DNA of 16,797 nt from CAYZTD01 sp964638155 (GTDB lineage Archaea > Thermoplasmatota > E2 > DHVEG-1). The notes under the pieces are model-generated. The model was not told the DNA's origin and ran no database searches. It worked only from the letters and a program-made list of their open reading frames with translations. Shown piece after piece: positions 1 through 6,999 of this stretch. Location: positions 1 to 16,797 of the forward strand of contig CAZWYI010000038.1 of the NCBI GenBank assembly GCA_964638155.1. The letters are read 5' to 3'. Every line of letters begins with the position of its first letter. The first letter of the stretch is position 1. The translations under genes and the position numbers were made by a program.

Positions 1-74
1 TTTAGCGTAAAATCGTGCAGGGGAATAACTTTTAGAAATAATGTGATTTTCTCCTATTAAAATTATTAAAAAAA

Positions 75-200
75 TGCAGGGGAAGGGATTTGAACCCTTG
101 GACTCCTTCGAGACAGGATGTCTCATCAAAGTATTCGAACCCTTATACTCTTTTTTAGATCTTAAGTCCTGCGCCGTTGGCCATGCTTGGCTACCCCTGC
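75..200 (-). tRNA. tRNA-Leu(UAA) with archaeal intron
   Basis: The 7-bp acceptor stem GCAGGGG/CCCCTGC is followed by discriminator A. There is a D arm, an anticodon stem CAGGA/TCCTG with loop CTTAAGA (anticodon TAA, reading UUA), a long variable arm (as expected for Leu) and a T arm AAGGG-TTCAAAT-CCCTT. CCA is not encoded. The anticodon loop is interrupted after position 37 by a 41-nt intron, leaving a mature tRNA of 85 nt. It lies 13 nt downstream of tRNA-Gly on the same strand, so the two are probably cotranscribed. Confidence 0.95.
120..160 (-). other. tRNA-Leu intron (bulge-helix-bulge type), position 37/38
   Basis: Removing these 41 nt restores the anticodon stem CAGGA/TCCTG. Anticodon-loop bases CTTA pair with TGAG at the intron 3' end (one G-U pair), giving the 4-bp central helix. 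It is flanked by 3-nt bulges AG^A and AC^A where the archaeal splicing endonuclease would cut. The intron interior can fold as AGTAT/ATACT. A 12-nt part of the intron nearly copies the T arm of the same tRNA (see findings). Confidence 0.88.
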
Positions 201-213
201 AAGAGTTTTAAAG

Positions 214-285
214 TGCGGGTGACGGGATTTGAACCCGTGCTTAGGGCTTGGAAGGCCCTAATCATAACCCCTAGATCACACCCGC
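214..285 (-). tRNA. tRNA-Gly(UCC)
   Basis: A 72-nt cloverleaf: acceptor GCGGGTG/CACCCGC plus discriminator A, anticodon stem AGGGC/GCCCT with loop CTTCCAA (anticodon TCC, reading GGA), and T arm ACGGG-TTCAAAT-CCCGT. CCA is not encoded and I see no intron. It is the first of two tandem minus-strand tRNA genes. A TATA-like stretch at about 338-347 would place a transcription start about 30 nt upstream, but this is weak. Confidence 0.95.
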
Positions 286-379
286 ATGAGAGTGTTTGTA
301 TATTTTTCCTATTTTAGTAATTTACTATCCTCTTAAATAATTATATTTTTTCTCAAAATATTCATTCAATAAAATAACA

Positions 380-640
380 TCATTTATTTTTTCTATCCTT
401 ATCCATTCTTTTACATATCCTATCAATATTATCTTCAGTAGTAATGGTATGCTCTTCGAGTCTTGTTATATGATGATTCATTTTTTGAATATGTGTTTCA
501 AGCTGATCTATATGAGTTTCTAAATGATCAGAATGTTCATCTATTCTTTTTAGATGTTTCAAAAGTAAAACTATTACAATAATTTCTATAAACAATACAA
601 GTAGCTCAATAATTATTAGTATAGTTGTAAAATCAATCAT
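380..640 (-). CDS. Small membrane-anchored coiled-coil protein with histidine heptads
   Basis: 86 residues; I do not recognise the family. Residues about 6-27 form one hydrophobic membrane segment. The rest is a highly charged, almost proline-free helix ending in a basic tail. Heptad positions can be read: a = L30, S37, I44, I51, I58, T65 and d = I33, L40, L47, M54, L61, T68, so a coiled coil is very likely. Histidines occur at 29, 36, 43, 50, 57 and 64, exactly seven apart, in the g position; Glu or Asp occupies most e positions. The start is ATG with a good ribosome site (GGTGGTGA) just upstream. It begins 18 nt after the stop of the DNPH1-like gene on the same strand, so the two probably form an operon. 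The stop codon is TGA. A role as a membrane-tethered scaffold or sensor is only inference. Confidence 0.8.
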   Translation of the reverse strand: MIDFTTILIIIELLVLFIEIIVIVLLLKHLKRIDEHSDHLETHIDQLETHIQKMNHHITRLEEHTITTEDNIDRICKRMDKDRKNK

Positions 641-658
641 TAAATCACCACCAACTAT

Positions 659-1168
659 CTATCTAATTTTTTCTTCTAAAAATTTTTCTGTTTTTTCTTT
701 TAAATCATTGATATCTGTATATTCCTCTAAATAAAAATCTTGAACTTTATTTTCTGAAATACCTTGTATCATAGTTGAAAGCTTATTTGGCCAATAGTTT
801 TTTTCATATAAACAAAGAATTGGTATTTTAGGTAGACCCATACGCGATCTAAGATAGGCATGTGCTATTTCTACACCTGTTCCAAGACTAGGGTTAGATA
901 CTTCAAATACTGCACCCTTAATATCACCTTCAATTCCTTCGATCATTTTATCTCTAACATATATTCTTCTCTTTTTTTCTTCTTTTGGAAGAACTCCTAT
1001 TGATTCCTCTAGTTTTTCTATTGCCTCTTCATAGGTTTTACCGGTGGTATGCTCAGTATACACTTTAAATTTATTTTTTTTAATTGTATCAATAATTGTT
1101 TTATGAATATCTGCCCTTTCTTTTCTGTTTTTTGCACCTTGAATGGCTGCGCCATAGAATACTTTCAT
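659..1168 (-). CDS. DNPH1/Rcl-like nucleotide N-glycosidase (nucleoside 2-deoxyribosyltransferase fold)
   Basis: With the ATG at 1168 the protein has 169 residues and opens with KVFYGAAIQG, typical of the Rcl/DNPH1 branch of the nucleoside 2-deoxyribosyltransferase superfamily. Residues 86-104 match the catalytic block of DNPH1: NPSLG (92-96) followed by G-T-G-V-E, with E100 as the expected nucleophile. DNPH1 splits 2'-deoxynucleoside 5'-monophosphates into base and deoxyribose 5-phosphate, and in humans it removes the modified nucleotide hydroxymethyl-dUMP; deoxyribosyltransferase activity is the alternative. The reading frame extends upstream to a TTG at 1267, but that part would overlap the divergent radical SAM gene and has no family similarity, so I prefer 1168. 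No Shine-Dalgarno is seen there, so a leaderless transcript is likely. It leads a two-gene operon with the coiled-coil protein. Confidence 0.8.
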   Translation of the reverse strand: MKVFYGAAIQGAKNRKERADIHKTIIDTIKKNKFKVYTEHTTGKTYEEAIEKLEESIGVLPKEEKKRRIYVRDKMIEGIEGDIKGAVFEVSNPSLGTGVEIAHAYLRSRMGLPKIPILCLYEKNYWPNKLSTMIQGISENKVQDFYLEEYTDINDLKEKTEKFLEEKIR

Positions 1169-1228
1169 ATTTTCTTGGAATAAAGAAAACATTGATAACA
1201 GATTCGGTTGTTTTAGATATTGAGATAG

Positions 1229-2359
1229 ATGAACATTAAAGAAATTAAAGCGAAAAATATTCTTCAAAAGAAAAAAAGAATTGACTCATGCTTTATATCC
1301 TGCTATGAGATGAATCTTTACAGGGGCTGTACACATAATTGCGTGTATTGTGATGGAAGAGCAGAGAGTTACTATGTTAAAGGTAATTTTGGCGAAGGTG
1401 TAGAAGTAAAAACAAATGCAATTGAAGTTTTAAAAAAAGAAATTGAAAAAGATAAAAATTTTAAAAATGGTTTTAAAAAAGGATTTATAATGCTCGATGG
1501 TGGAATAGGTGACAGCTATCAGCCAGCTGAAAAAAAATATAAACTTACCCGAAAAGCACTTGAGCTTTTTTTAGAAAAAGGTATTCCAGTACATATTCTT
1601 ACTAAATCTACTCTAATAAAAAGAGATCTAGATCTTTTAAAACAGATAAATGAAAAAACAAAAGCTATTATTAGTATGAGTTTTTCGTCAGTTGATAAAA
1701 AAATAAGTAGTATTTTTGAACCAGGGGTTCCAACTCCTAGTGAAAGGTTAAATGTTTTATCAAAATTTAAAAAAGAAGGTATTTCTTGTGGTATGTTTCT
1801 TTTACCGGTGATTCCATTTATTTCAGATAAACCAGTTTTAATCGATAAATCAATAAAAAAGGCAACTGATATTGATTTAGATTTTGTAATCTTTGGAGGG
1901 ATGACCTTAAAAAAAGGCCGTCAGAGAAAATATTTTATGAACGTTTTAGAAAAAAACTATCCTGATTTAATTGTTGACTATAGCAATATTTACAAAGATG
2001 ACAAAGAGGGTAATGCTACAGAAGAATATTATAACTCTATAAATGATGCTTTTAGTTATATATCAAGAAAATATGGCATCAATAAAAGAATTCCTGCAAG
2101 AATCTTTAAAGATTATTTAGAAGAAAATGACCTTATTAGTGTGATCCTTGATCAAATGGATTATTTATTAAAACTAAAAAGAGAAAAATCACCATATGGT
2201 TATGCATCATATGCTGTTTCAAAATTAGATAAACCAGCATCTTCTATGAAATTTAATCTTAGAAAAATCAAAGGCATAGGACAGGTTACAGAAAATATAA
2301 TATGGGAGATACTTGACACTGGAACTTGTAAATATTATGAAAGATTATTGAAAGGATAA
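1229..2359 (+). CDS. Radical SAM protein of the spore photoproduct lyase (SplB) type with C-terminal helix-hairpin-helix
   Basis: 376 residues. The radical SAM cluster motif CxxxCxxC is at C34, C38 and C41 within YRGCTHNCVYC, the form used by SplB-like 'DNA repair photolyase' proteins. The TIM-barrel core follows (an LDGGIGD stretch near residues 88-94 and ILTKS near 123-127). The C-terminal end (about 344-363, KIKGIGQVTENIIWEIL) looks like a helix-hairpin-helix, a non-specific DNA-binding motif. The family uses SAM cleavage to a 5'-deoxyadenosyl radical; spore photoproduct lyase reverses a thymine dimer lesion, but most archaeal members have no known substrate. The HhH fits a DNA substrate. 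The start ATG at 1229 has only a weak GAGATAG upstream. The gene is divergent from the DNPH1-like gene, 60 bp away, so the two may share a control region. Confidence 0.85.
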   Translation: MNIKEIKAKNILQKKKRIDSCFISCYEMNLYRGCTHNCVYCDGRAESYYVKGNFGEGVEVKTNAIEVLKKEIEKDKNFKNGFKKGFIMLDGGIGDSYQPAEKKYKLTRKALELFLEKGIPVHILTKSTLIKRDLDLLKQINEKTKAIISMSFSSVDKKISSIFEPGVPTPSERLNVLSKFKKEGISCGMFLLPVIPFISDKPVLIDKSIKKATDIDLDFVIFGGMTLKKGRQRKYFMNVLEKNYPDLIVDYSNIYKDDKEGNATEEYYNSINDAFSYISRKYGINKRIPARIFKDYLEENDLISVILDQMDYLLKLKREKSPYGYASYAVSKLDKPASSMKFNLRKIKGIGQVTENIIWEILDTGTCKYYERLLKG

Positions 2360-2390
2360 TTTTTGTAACTATGAAATAAATAACATATTG

Positions 2391-2453
2391 TTTTTATATT
2401 CGAAAAACTTAATAACAACAAAAATAAGGCTATTTATCAAAAATAAAAAGGAA
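2391..2453 (+). promoter_or_regulatory. Likely pyk promoter and ribosome binding site
   Basis: The TATA-like TTTTTATATT at 2391-2400 predicts a transcription start near 2423. The Shine-Dalgarno AAAAGGAAT lies at 2446-2453, a few bases before the pyk ATG at 2460. A second A/T-rich candidate, TATTTATC at 2431-2438, is possible but would remove most of the leader. Confidence 0.4.
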
Positions 2454-2459
2454 TAAAAA

Positions 2460-3917
2460 ATGAAAGAAGAAACAAAAGTTAAAATACCAAAAAACAAAAC
2501 AAAGATTGTATGTACAATTGGACCTTCATCAAAGAATAGTAATAGTATACAAAAAATGATCTCTGAAGGAATGAATATTGCTAGATTAAATTTTTCTCAT
2601 GGGGATTTTAAGGGCCATAGTACGCTTATAAAAAATATTAGAAAGGCAAATAACATTAAAAAAACCAATATTCCAATTCTTGCAGACCTACCAGGTGCCA
2701 AAATTAGAGTAGGTAAATTAAAAGAGGGAAAAGTATTTTTAGAAAAAGGAAAAAATATTACTCTTACTACAAAAAATGTTTTAGGAACAAAAGAAAAAAT
2801 TCCTGTAAAATATAAAAAACTATCAAGGAGTGTAAAAAAAGATAGTATAATTTTTCTAAATGATGGTTACATAGAACTAAGGGTTTTAGAGGTAAACAAA
2901 GAAGATGTAAAATGCAAAGTACTGATGGGTGGTGAATTATACTCCTATAAAGGAGTAAATATTCCCGGGAAGAAAATTTTTATAAATCCTGTTACAAAAA
3001 AAGATTTAGAGATTGTTGATTTTTGCTTGAAAAAAGATATCAATATTTTTTGTGTATCTTTTGTTGAAAAATCTGATAATATTTTAGAAATAAAAAAATA
3101 TGCAGAAAAAAAAGGGAAAAAAATTTTTGTAATTGCTAAAATCGAGCGTGATGAAGCTATTAAAAACTTTGATGAAATTTTAGAAGTTGCTGATGGAATA
3201 ATGATCGCAAGAGGCGATCTAGGTATGGAAATACCAATAGAAAATGTTCCAACTATCCAAAAAAAGCTTATCCGAAGTGCAAATATCGAAGGAAAACCAG
3301 TTATCACTGCAACCCAGATGCTTAAATCCATGACTGATATCAATAGGCCTACTAGAGCTGAAGTAACAGATGTAGCAAACGCTATAATTGATGGGACAGA
3401 TGCTATAATGCTATCTGAAGAGACAGCTGTTGGAAATTACCCAGTTCTTACAGTTAATATGATGGCAAAGATTGCATATTCTACTGAAAAAAGCCGTAAT
3501 AGTGCTGATCTACCAAGTACCCTAAAAAATTATTTAAAAAAAACAGTAAAAGATTCTGAACTTTCAATTGCTGATGTTATTTCTTTAAATGTAATTGAAG
3601 CTTCAAAAATTCTTGATACAAAATATATACTTAGCACTACTTCTACAGGTAGTACGGCAAGGAGAATCTCTCGGTTTAAACCTGATTGCTGGATTATTTC
3701 TTTTAGTAGAAAAAAAGATACCTGTGATCTTTTATGTTTTTCTTTTGGGGTATATCCAATAAACATGGAAAACAAAGAAAGAAGCTGGCATAATCTTATT
3801 CTTCATCATATAAAAAACAAACATTTGGTAAAAAAAGGTGACAAAGTAATTCTTACACAAAGACGTTTTGAAAAAGAAGAAGGAAGTACCGATTCTCTTG
3901 GAATAATTACTATCTAA
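2460..3917 (+). CDS. pyk: Pyruvate kinase
   Basis: 485 residues, the usual length without a C-terminal extension. It transfers phosphate from phosphoenolpyruvate to ADP, the last ATP-forming step of glycolysis in the cytoplasm. Visible hallmarks: N-terminal KIVCTIGPSS (15-24), substrate loop ARLNFSHG with R42, N44 and S46, DLPGAKIRVG (76-85), a lid (B) domain to about residue 175, and the signature AKIERDEA with catalytic K227 and metal ligand E229. D253 sits in ARGDLG (250-255). T285 lies in ITATQML (282-288), and the PTRAEVTDVANAI helix follows. The C-terminal regulatory domain runs from about 350 to 485 and ends in GTDSLGIITI, like the usual effector-domain end. The ATG has ribosome site AAAAGGAAT. 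It stands alone between the radical SAM gene and the convergent SGNH hydrolase. Confidence 0.97.
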   Translation: MKEETKVKIPKNKTKIVCTIGPSSKNSNSIQKMISEGMNIARLNFSHGDFKGHSTLIKNIRKANNIKKTNIPILADLPGAKIRVGKLKEGKVFLEKGKNITLTTKNVLGTKEKIPVKYKKLSRSVKKDSIIFLNDGYIELRVLEVNKEDVKCKVLMGGELYSYKGVNIPGKKIFINPVTKKDLEIVDFCLKKDINIFCVSFVEKSDNILEIKKYAEKKGKKIFVIAKIERDEAIKNFDEILEVADGIMIARGDLGMEIPIENVPTIQKKLIRSANIEGKPVITATQMLKSMTDINRPTRAEVTDVANAIIDGTDAIMLSEETAVGNYPVLTVNMMAKIAYSTEKSRNSADLPSTLKNYLKKTVKDSELSIADVISLNVIEASKILDTKYILSTTSTGSTARRISRFKPDCWIISFSRKKDTCDLLCFSFGVYPINMENKERSWHNLILHHIKNKHLVKKGDKVILTQRRFEKEEGSTDSLGIITI

Positions 3918-3941
3918 ATCTCAAATTTAAAATAAGAATTT

Positions 3942-4052
3942 ATGATATCTTATATGCCATATGATATACTATTAATTGGAATTGCTTTAATTGTAATATG
4001 AATAATATTTTATTTCATCTTATCAAAATTTCCAAGTGAAGTAAATTTTTAG
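3942..4052 (+). pseudogene. Possible small membrane protein split by an in-frame TGA (weak)
   Basis: An ATG at 3942 opens a frame encoding a very hydrophobic segment (about 19 codons). It stops at TGA (3999-4001), then continues in the same frame for 16 more codons (IIFYFILSKFPSEVNF) to TAG at 4052. Together the two parts would make one ordinary single-span membrane peptide. Chance is a real possibility in such A/T-rich DNA, and there is no convincing ribosome site. Another gene in the window stops at TGA, so general recoding of TGA is not supported. Confidence 0.2.
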
Positions 4053-4066
4053 ATTTATAATTTATA

Positions 4067-4768
4067 TTACTTAACTTCATTTTCCTTAATATAATCAACT
4101 AAAGCATCAGCCACAATTTCTGCGCCTTTTTCATTTAGATGTACTCCATCCAAAGTAAAAATAAGATCTCTTTTTTTTGATCTAAGATTTATTTTCTCTG
4201 TTGATCTACAGAACAGATAGTCAAATATAAGGTGTCTAATTCTTTTTATAATAAAATCAGAAGGATTTTCTGATTTAAGTTTTTTATAAAAAATACTTCT
4301 CAAATCAAAATATTTTACATTTTCAAAATTTTTTGTTAAACTATTAATTATCTTTGATAATTCTTTTAATTCTAAATTCCATTTGTTATCTAAATTTTCA
4401 CCGACAAATGTTGGAGAGATACATACTACTTTATGTGAATTTTCAGATAGGATGTAAAGAATTTCTTTATAGTAATAACTAAATTCTTCATGGTTTTCAG
4501 CTGGTTTCTGTCTACTAATAAATTTCAAAATAGAATATAACTTTGAAACCTTTACAAAAACATCATTAGTTCCTATCCATAAAAAACAAATATCAGCTTC
4601 CTCTGTTAATTTATCTTTAAGGATTCTTTCATATAAGCTAAATACTGTATCTCCATCCTTACCGTAATTAACTATTTTATGATTATTTAAATTTGAAGAT
4701 ATTTTTTTTAAATACGAAACACCAGCTTTTCCTTTTGTAAGGCTGTTTCCATAGAATATTAATTTCAA
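4067..4768 (-). CDS. SGNH/GDSL-family hydrolase
   Basis: 233 residues with the four SGNH blocks: block I YGNSLTKG with nucleophile S9 (the usual GDS is GNS here), block II glycine in NYGKDGDT (34-41), block III GTND with N68, and block V DGVH with D207 and H210 completing the catalytic set. These enzymes are esterases, lipases or carbohydrate deacetylases; the substrate cannot be read from sequence. There is no signal peptide, so it is probably cytoplasmic. The start is TTG at 4768. It is supported by the ribosome site GAGGTAA about 8 nt upstream and because block I begins almost at the N terminus, as is usual; no in-frame ATG precedes the motif. It faces pyk across about 150 bp and stands apart from the secreted-protein gene upstream (119 bp gap). 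Confidence 0.88.
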   Translation of the reverse strand: MKLIFYGNSLTKGKAGVSYLKKISSNLNNHKIVNYGKDGDTVFSLYERILKDKLTEEADICFLWIGTNDVFVKVSKLYSILKFISRQKPAENHEEFSYYYKEILYILSENSHKVVCISPTFVGENLDNKWNLELKELSKIINSLTKNFENVKYFDLRSIFYKKLKSENPSDFIIKRIRHLIFDYLFCRSTEKINLRSKKRDLIFTLDGVHLNEKGAEIVADALVDYIKENEVK

Positions 4769-4887
4769 ATATTATTACCTCTAATTATATCTCAGATTAA
4801 AAATAGGATAAGTCTTTTTTTTATATAAATCTATATTTTTTTAAAATCTTTAGTATCTAATGTTTTTAGAAATTAAAATAAAAAAAA

Positions 4888-6132
4888 TTAGATTGGGGAT
4901 GCATAAAAGGAATTTATTTTATTTTGTATGTTAGTATGTATTAACTGAATTCGTTCTAATATCTTTGAAATTATCTGTAAAATACTAGGTTTATCTAATG
5001 ATCTTGCCTTTGATTTTATAACAAAGAACGTCCATTCGATAATTCCACCTGAAAATACATAAGAAAGGATTTTTGGTGTTTCTTTTAACACTTCTCCATC
5101 TTTTGATACAGTAATAACGCAGTTATGCATGCCATACCAGCTATTTGAAGGAACTGAATCTTCTGAATTGTTAGAAGGAAAAACTGTTAAGTAAAAATTT
5201 CCCTCAGAATCTGTTTGAGTTTTTTCTCCTCTGCACGTAATATTTGCATTTGCAAGTGGTTTTCCATTTAGGGTTGCAACGCCACTAACTGTTATTTTGT
5301 CTTTCCATGGTTGATCATTTACAAGCCAATCTATAAAATCTTGTGTTCTTTCAAGGTAATTTATAAAAGGTCTAAATGTGTCTTCAAAAAATTCAAGTAT
5401 ACTAATAATGTCACTAATAAACACAACTAGTTCATTTGTAAACGCTCCGGTAAAGTTTGATATTGTCTCTGTAAATCCTTCAAAATCTAGATTAAATAAT
5501 TTCTTAATTGATTCACTAAAATACCAAGCTGGTATCTTTATTATCAAATTCACAAAGGACGCAACTAATACTGCTATATCTATTGCCTGTATATTACTAA
5601 TTGTTTGTTTTGCTAGGGTTACACCATCCACAAATAAAATATGCCCTTGATTAAAGAATTGATGCATCCAACCAAGTCTGTTTTTAATAAGTTCTATTAT
5701 TTTTACTATTAAACCCTCAAAGATATATTCATCAAAATTCCAGTATTCATCGATTAAATCATTTAATTGAGCTTTAGTTGTAACATCATTTAAGTCTTTA
5801 TCAGGGATTGCTCGGTAATAATATGAAGATTCAATTATATCAGAAAGTTGTACCATATCAACTAGATAAGTATCTTCTAATTCTGGATTATTACTTATAA
5901 TGCTATCCACAATATTTTTCGCCTCAGTTTTATCCTCTCCAGAATATGTATCATCAACGTAATCATTTAAATCTTCATTTTCTTCTTCATTGATATAAAC
6001 CTTAGGTGCCTCTTCGTAAAAATTTGTAAAATTTTTAATTCTATCTTTATTTATTGTCTCAGAAACAGCTGTAAAAGGGACCAACAGCATCAAAAATACA
6101 AAAAAACTTGCAATTATTATTTTTTTATTCAT
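4888..6132 (-). CDS. Secreted protein with carboxypeptidase-regulatory-like domain, function unknown
   Basis: With ATG at 6132 it has 414 residues. This start is chosen because a strong ribosome site, GGGGGTAAG, sits just before it and residues 1-24 then form a clean signal peptide (KK start, hydrophobic core, cleavage near AVSET). The mature N-terminal part is acidic (runs of E and D at about 48-70) and helical. Hydrophobic helices at about 180-205 and 230-255 may be membrane-associated. From about residue 280, VSGVATLNGKPLANANITC...TDSEGNFYLTV is the hallmark of a carboxypeptidase-regulatory-like (Ig-like, transthyretin-type) beta domain, common in archaeal surface proteins. The last about 35 residues are a helical tail. 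C300 and C338 could form a disulfide. I do not recognise the whole protein; attachment to the cell surface is inference. Confidence 0.8.
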   Translation of the reverse strand: MNKKIIIASFFVFLMLLVPFTAVSETINKDRIKNFTNFYEEAPKVYINEEENEDLNDYVDDTYSGEDKTEAKNIVDSIISNNPELEDTYLVDMVQLSDIIESSYYYRAIPDKDLNDVTTKAQLNDLIDEYWNFDEYIFEGLIVKIIELIKNRLGWMHQFFNQGHILFVDGVTLAKQTISNIQAIDIAVLVASFVNLIIKIPAWYFSESIKKLFNLDFEGFTETISNFTGAFTNELVVFISDIISILEFFEDTFRPFINYLERTQDFIDWLVNDQPWKDKITVSGVATLNGKPLANANITCRGEKTQTDSEGNFYLTVFPSNNSEDSVPSNSWYGMHNCVITVSKDGEVLKETPKILSYVFSGGIIEWTFFVIKSKARSLDKPSILQIISKILERIQLIHTNIQNKINSFYASPI

Positions 6133-6165
6133 CTTCTTACCCCCAATATGATATATACTCACAAG

Positions 6166-6180
6166 AAGTATATTATACTT
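6166..6180. promoter_or_regulatory. Perfect palindrome overlapping the TATA box of the secreted-protein gene
   Basis: AAGTATA-T-TATACTT is a 7-bp inverted repeat around one base. Its centre (6173) is 41 nt before the ATG at 6132, so as a TATA box it predicts a start near 6147 and a 15-nt leader containing GGGGGTAAG. An operator overlapping the TATA box, or simply a symmetric TATA box, would both fit. Confidence 0.45.
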
Positions 6181-6288
6181 TCTAGAGAAAATCCATCATC
6201 TGACGAAAAATTTTGCCTAATAGGCTTTAAACATTAAAAATTTTAGAAACAATTTAATAAAACCGTAATTTACAGGAAAATAGAATAT

Positions 6289-6447
6289 ATGCAAAAAATA
6301 TTTAGAATATGGTTTATAGTAATACTTATACTAGCAATTATAGCATCATTTATAGTTGGAATTGAATCAATAATCTTTGGTTTATTTTTAATTCCATTGA
6401 TTATTATCTTTTCTGTAATAATTATATTTGGTAATTATAGAAAATAA
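6289..6447 (+). CDS. Small two-span membrane protein
   Basis: A 52-residue frame starting at ATG (MQKIFRIWF...) and ending TAA. Two hydrophobic segments (about 8-26 and 30-47) are joined at a short GIES turn, with positive residues at both ends (KIFR; NYRK), which suggests both termini inside. An AGGAAA ribosome site lies about 10 nt before the ATG. The stop is 20 nt from the start of the asparaginase-like gene, whose ribosome site lies in the gap, so the two are likely cotranscribed. I do not recognise the family. Small hydrophobic frames arise easily in A/T-rich DNA, but the ribosome site and spacing support this one. Confidence 0.6.
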   Translation: MQKIFRIWFIVILILAIIASFIVGIESIIFGLFLIPLIIIFSVIIIFGNYRK

Positions 6448-6467
6448 GAAGAAATAAAGGTGAAAAA

Positions 6468-6953
6468 ATGACAATAAAAATACTAATAACAGGAGGAACT
6501 TTTGATAAAGAATATATGGAACTATCAGGAGAATTAATCTTTAAAAATACACATGTCCATGAAATGCTTAAACTTGCTAGATGTAAATTAGACGTAAAAA
6601 TTAGAACATTAATGATGATCGATAGCCTTGATATGACAGATTACCACAGAAACATAATTCTTGAAAAATGTAAAAATTCTAAAGAAGAAAAAATTGTGAT
6701 AACTCATGGTACAGATACAATGACAGAAACTGCTAAACAGTTAGGAGAAAACATAAAAAATAAAACAATTGTTCTCACTGGAGCCCTTGTACCATATGCT
6801 TTTGGAAGTTCAGATGGATTATTTAATTTAGGTAGTGCACTTTCTTTTGCACAGGCTCTACCTAACGGTGTATATATTGTAATGAATGGTAAATATTTTA
6901 GATATAACAATGTAATTAAAAACAAATTGACAGGTGAGTTTGAAGAAAAATAA
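6468..6953 (+). CDS. Short single-domain asparaginase-like protein
   Basis: 161 residues matching only the N-terminal domain of type I/II L-asparaginases. The first catalytic threonine motif is TGGTFDK (T11), and the second is THGTDTM with T82 and D83 (the T-D pair that binds the substrate amino group). LTGALVPYAFGSSDG (103-117) and NNVIKN (147-152) follow. Full-length enzymes are about 330 residues; the C-terminal domain is absent. Short asparaginase-domain proteins of this size are a known group, so the shortness need not be damage. Whether it hydrolyses asparagine, another amide, or nothing is open. Ribosome site AAAGGTGA precedes the ATG. It follows the small membrane protein by 20 nt. 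Confidence 0.82.
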   Translation: MTIKILITGGTFDKEYMELSGELIFKNTHVHEMLKLARCKLDVKIRTLMMIDSLDMTDYHRNIILEKCKNSKEEKIVITHGTDTMTETAKQLGENIKNKTIVLTGALVPYAFGSSDGLFNLGSALSFAQALPNGVYIVMNGKYFRYNNVIKNKLTGEFEEK

Positions 6954-6999
6954 AAAATTTATTTTATGAATGTTAAACATTACATAAGATTAACATTAA

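Noticed and set aside
1169..1267. Upstream extension of the DNPH1-like protein to a TTG
   Set aside because: The extra 33 residues do not resemble the family, overlap the divergent gene and lack a ribosome site; the family begins at KVFYGAAIQG.
6468..6953. Asparaginase truncated by frameshift
   Set aside because: The sequence after the stop does not continue the C-terminal asparaginase domain in any frame I read; a naturally short family member fits better.
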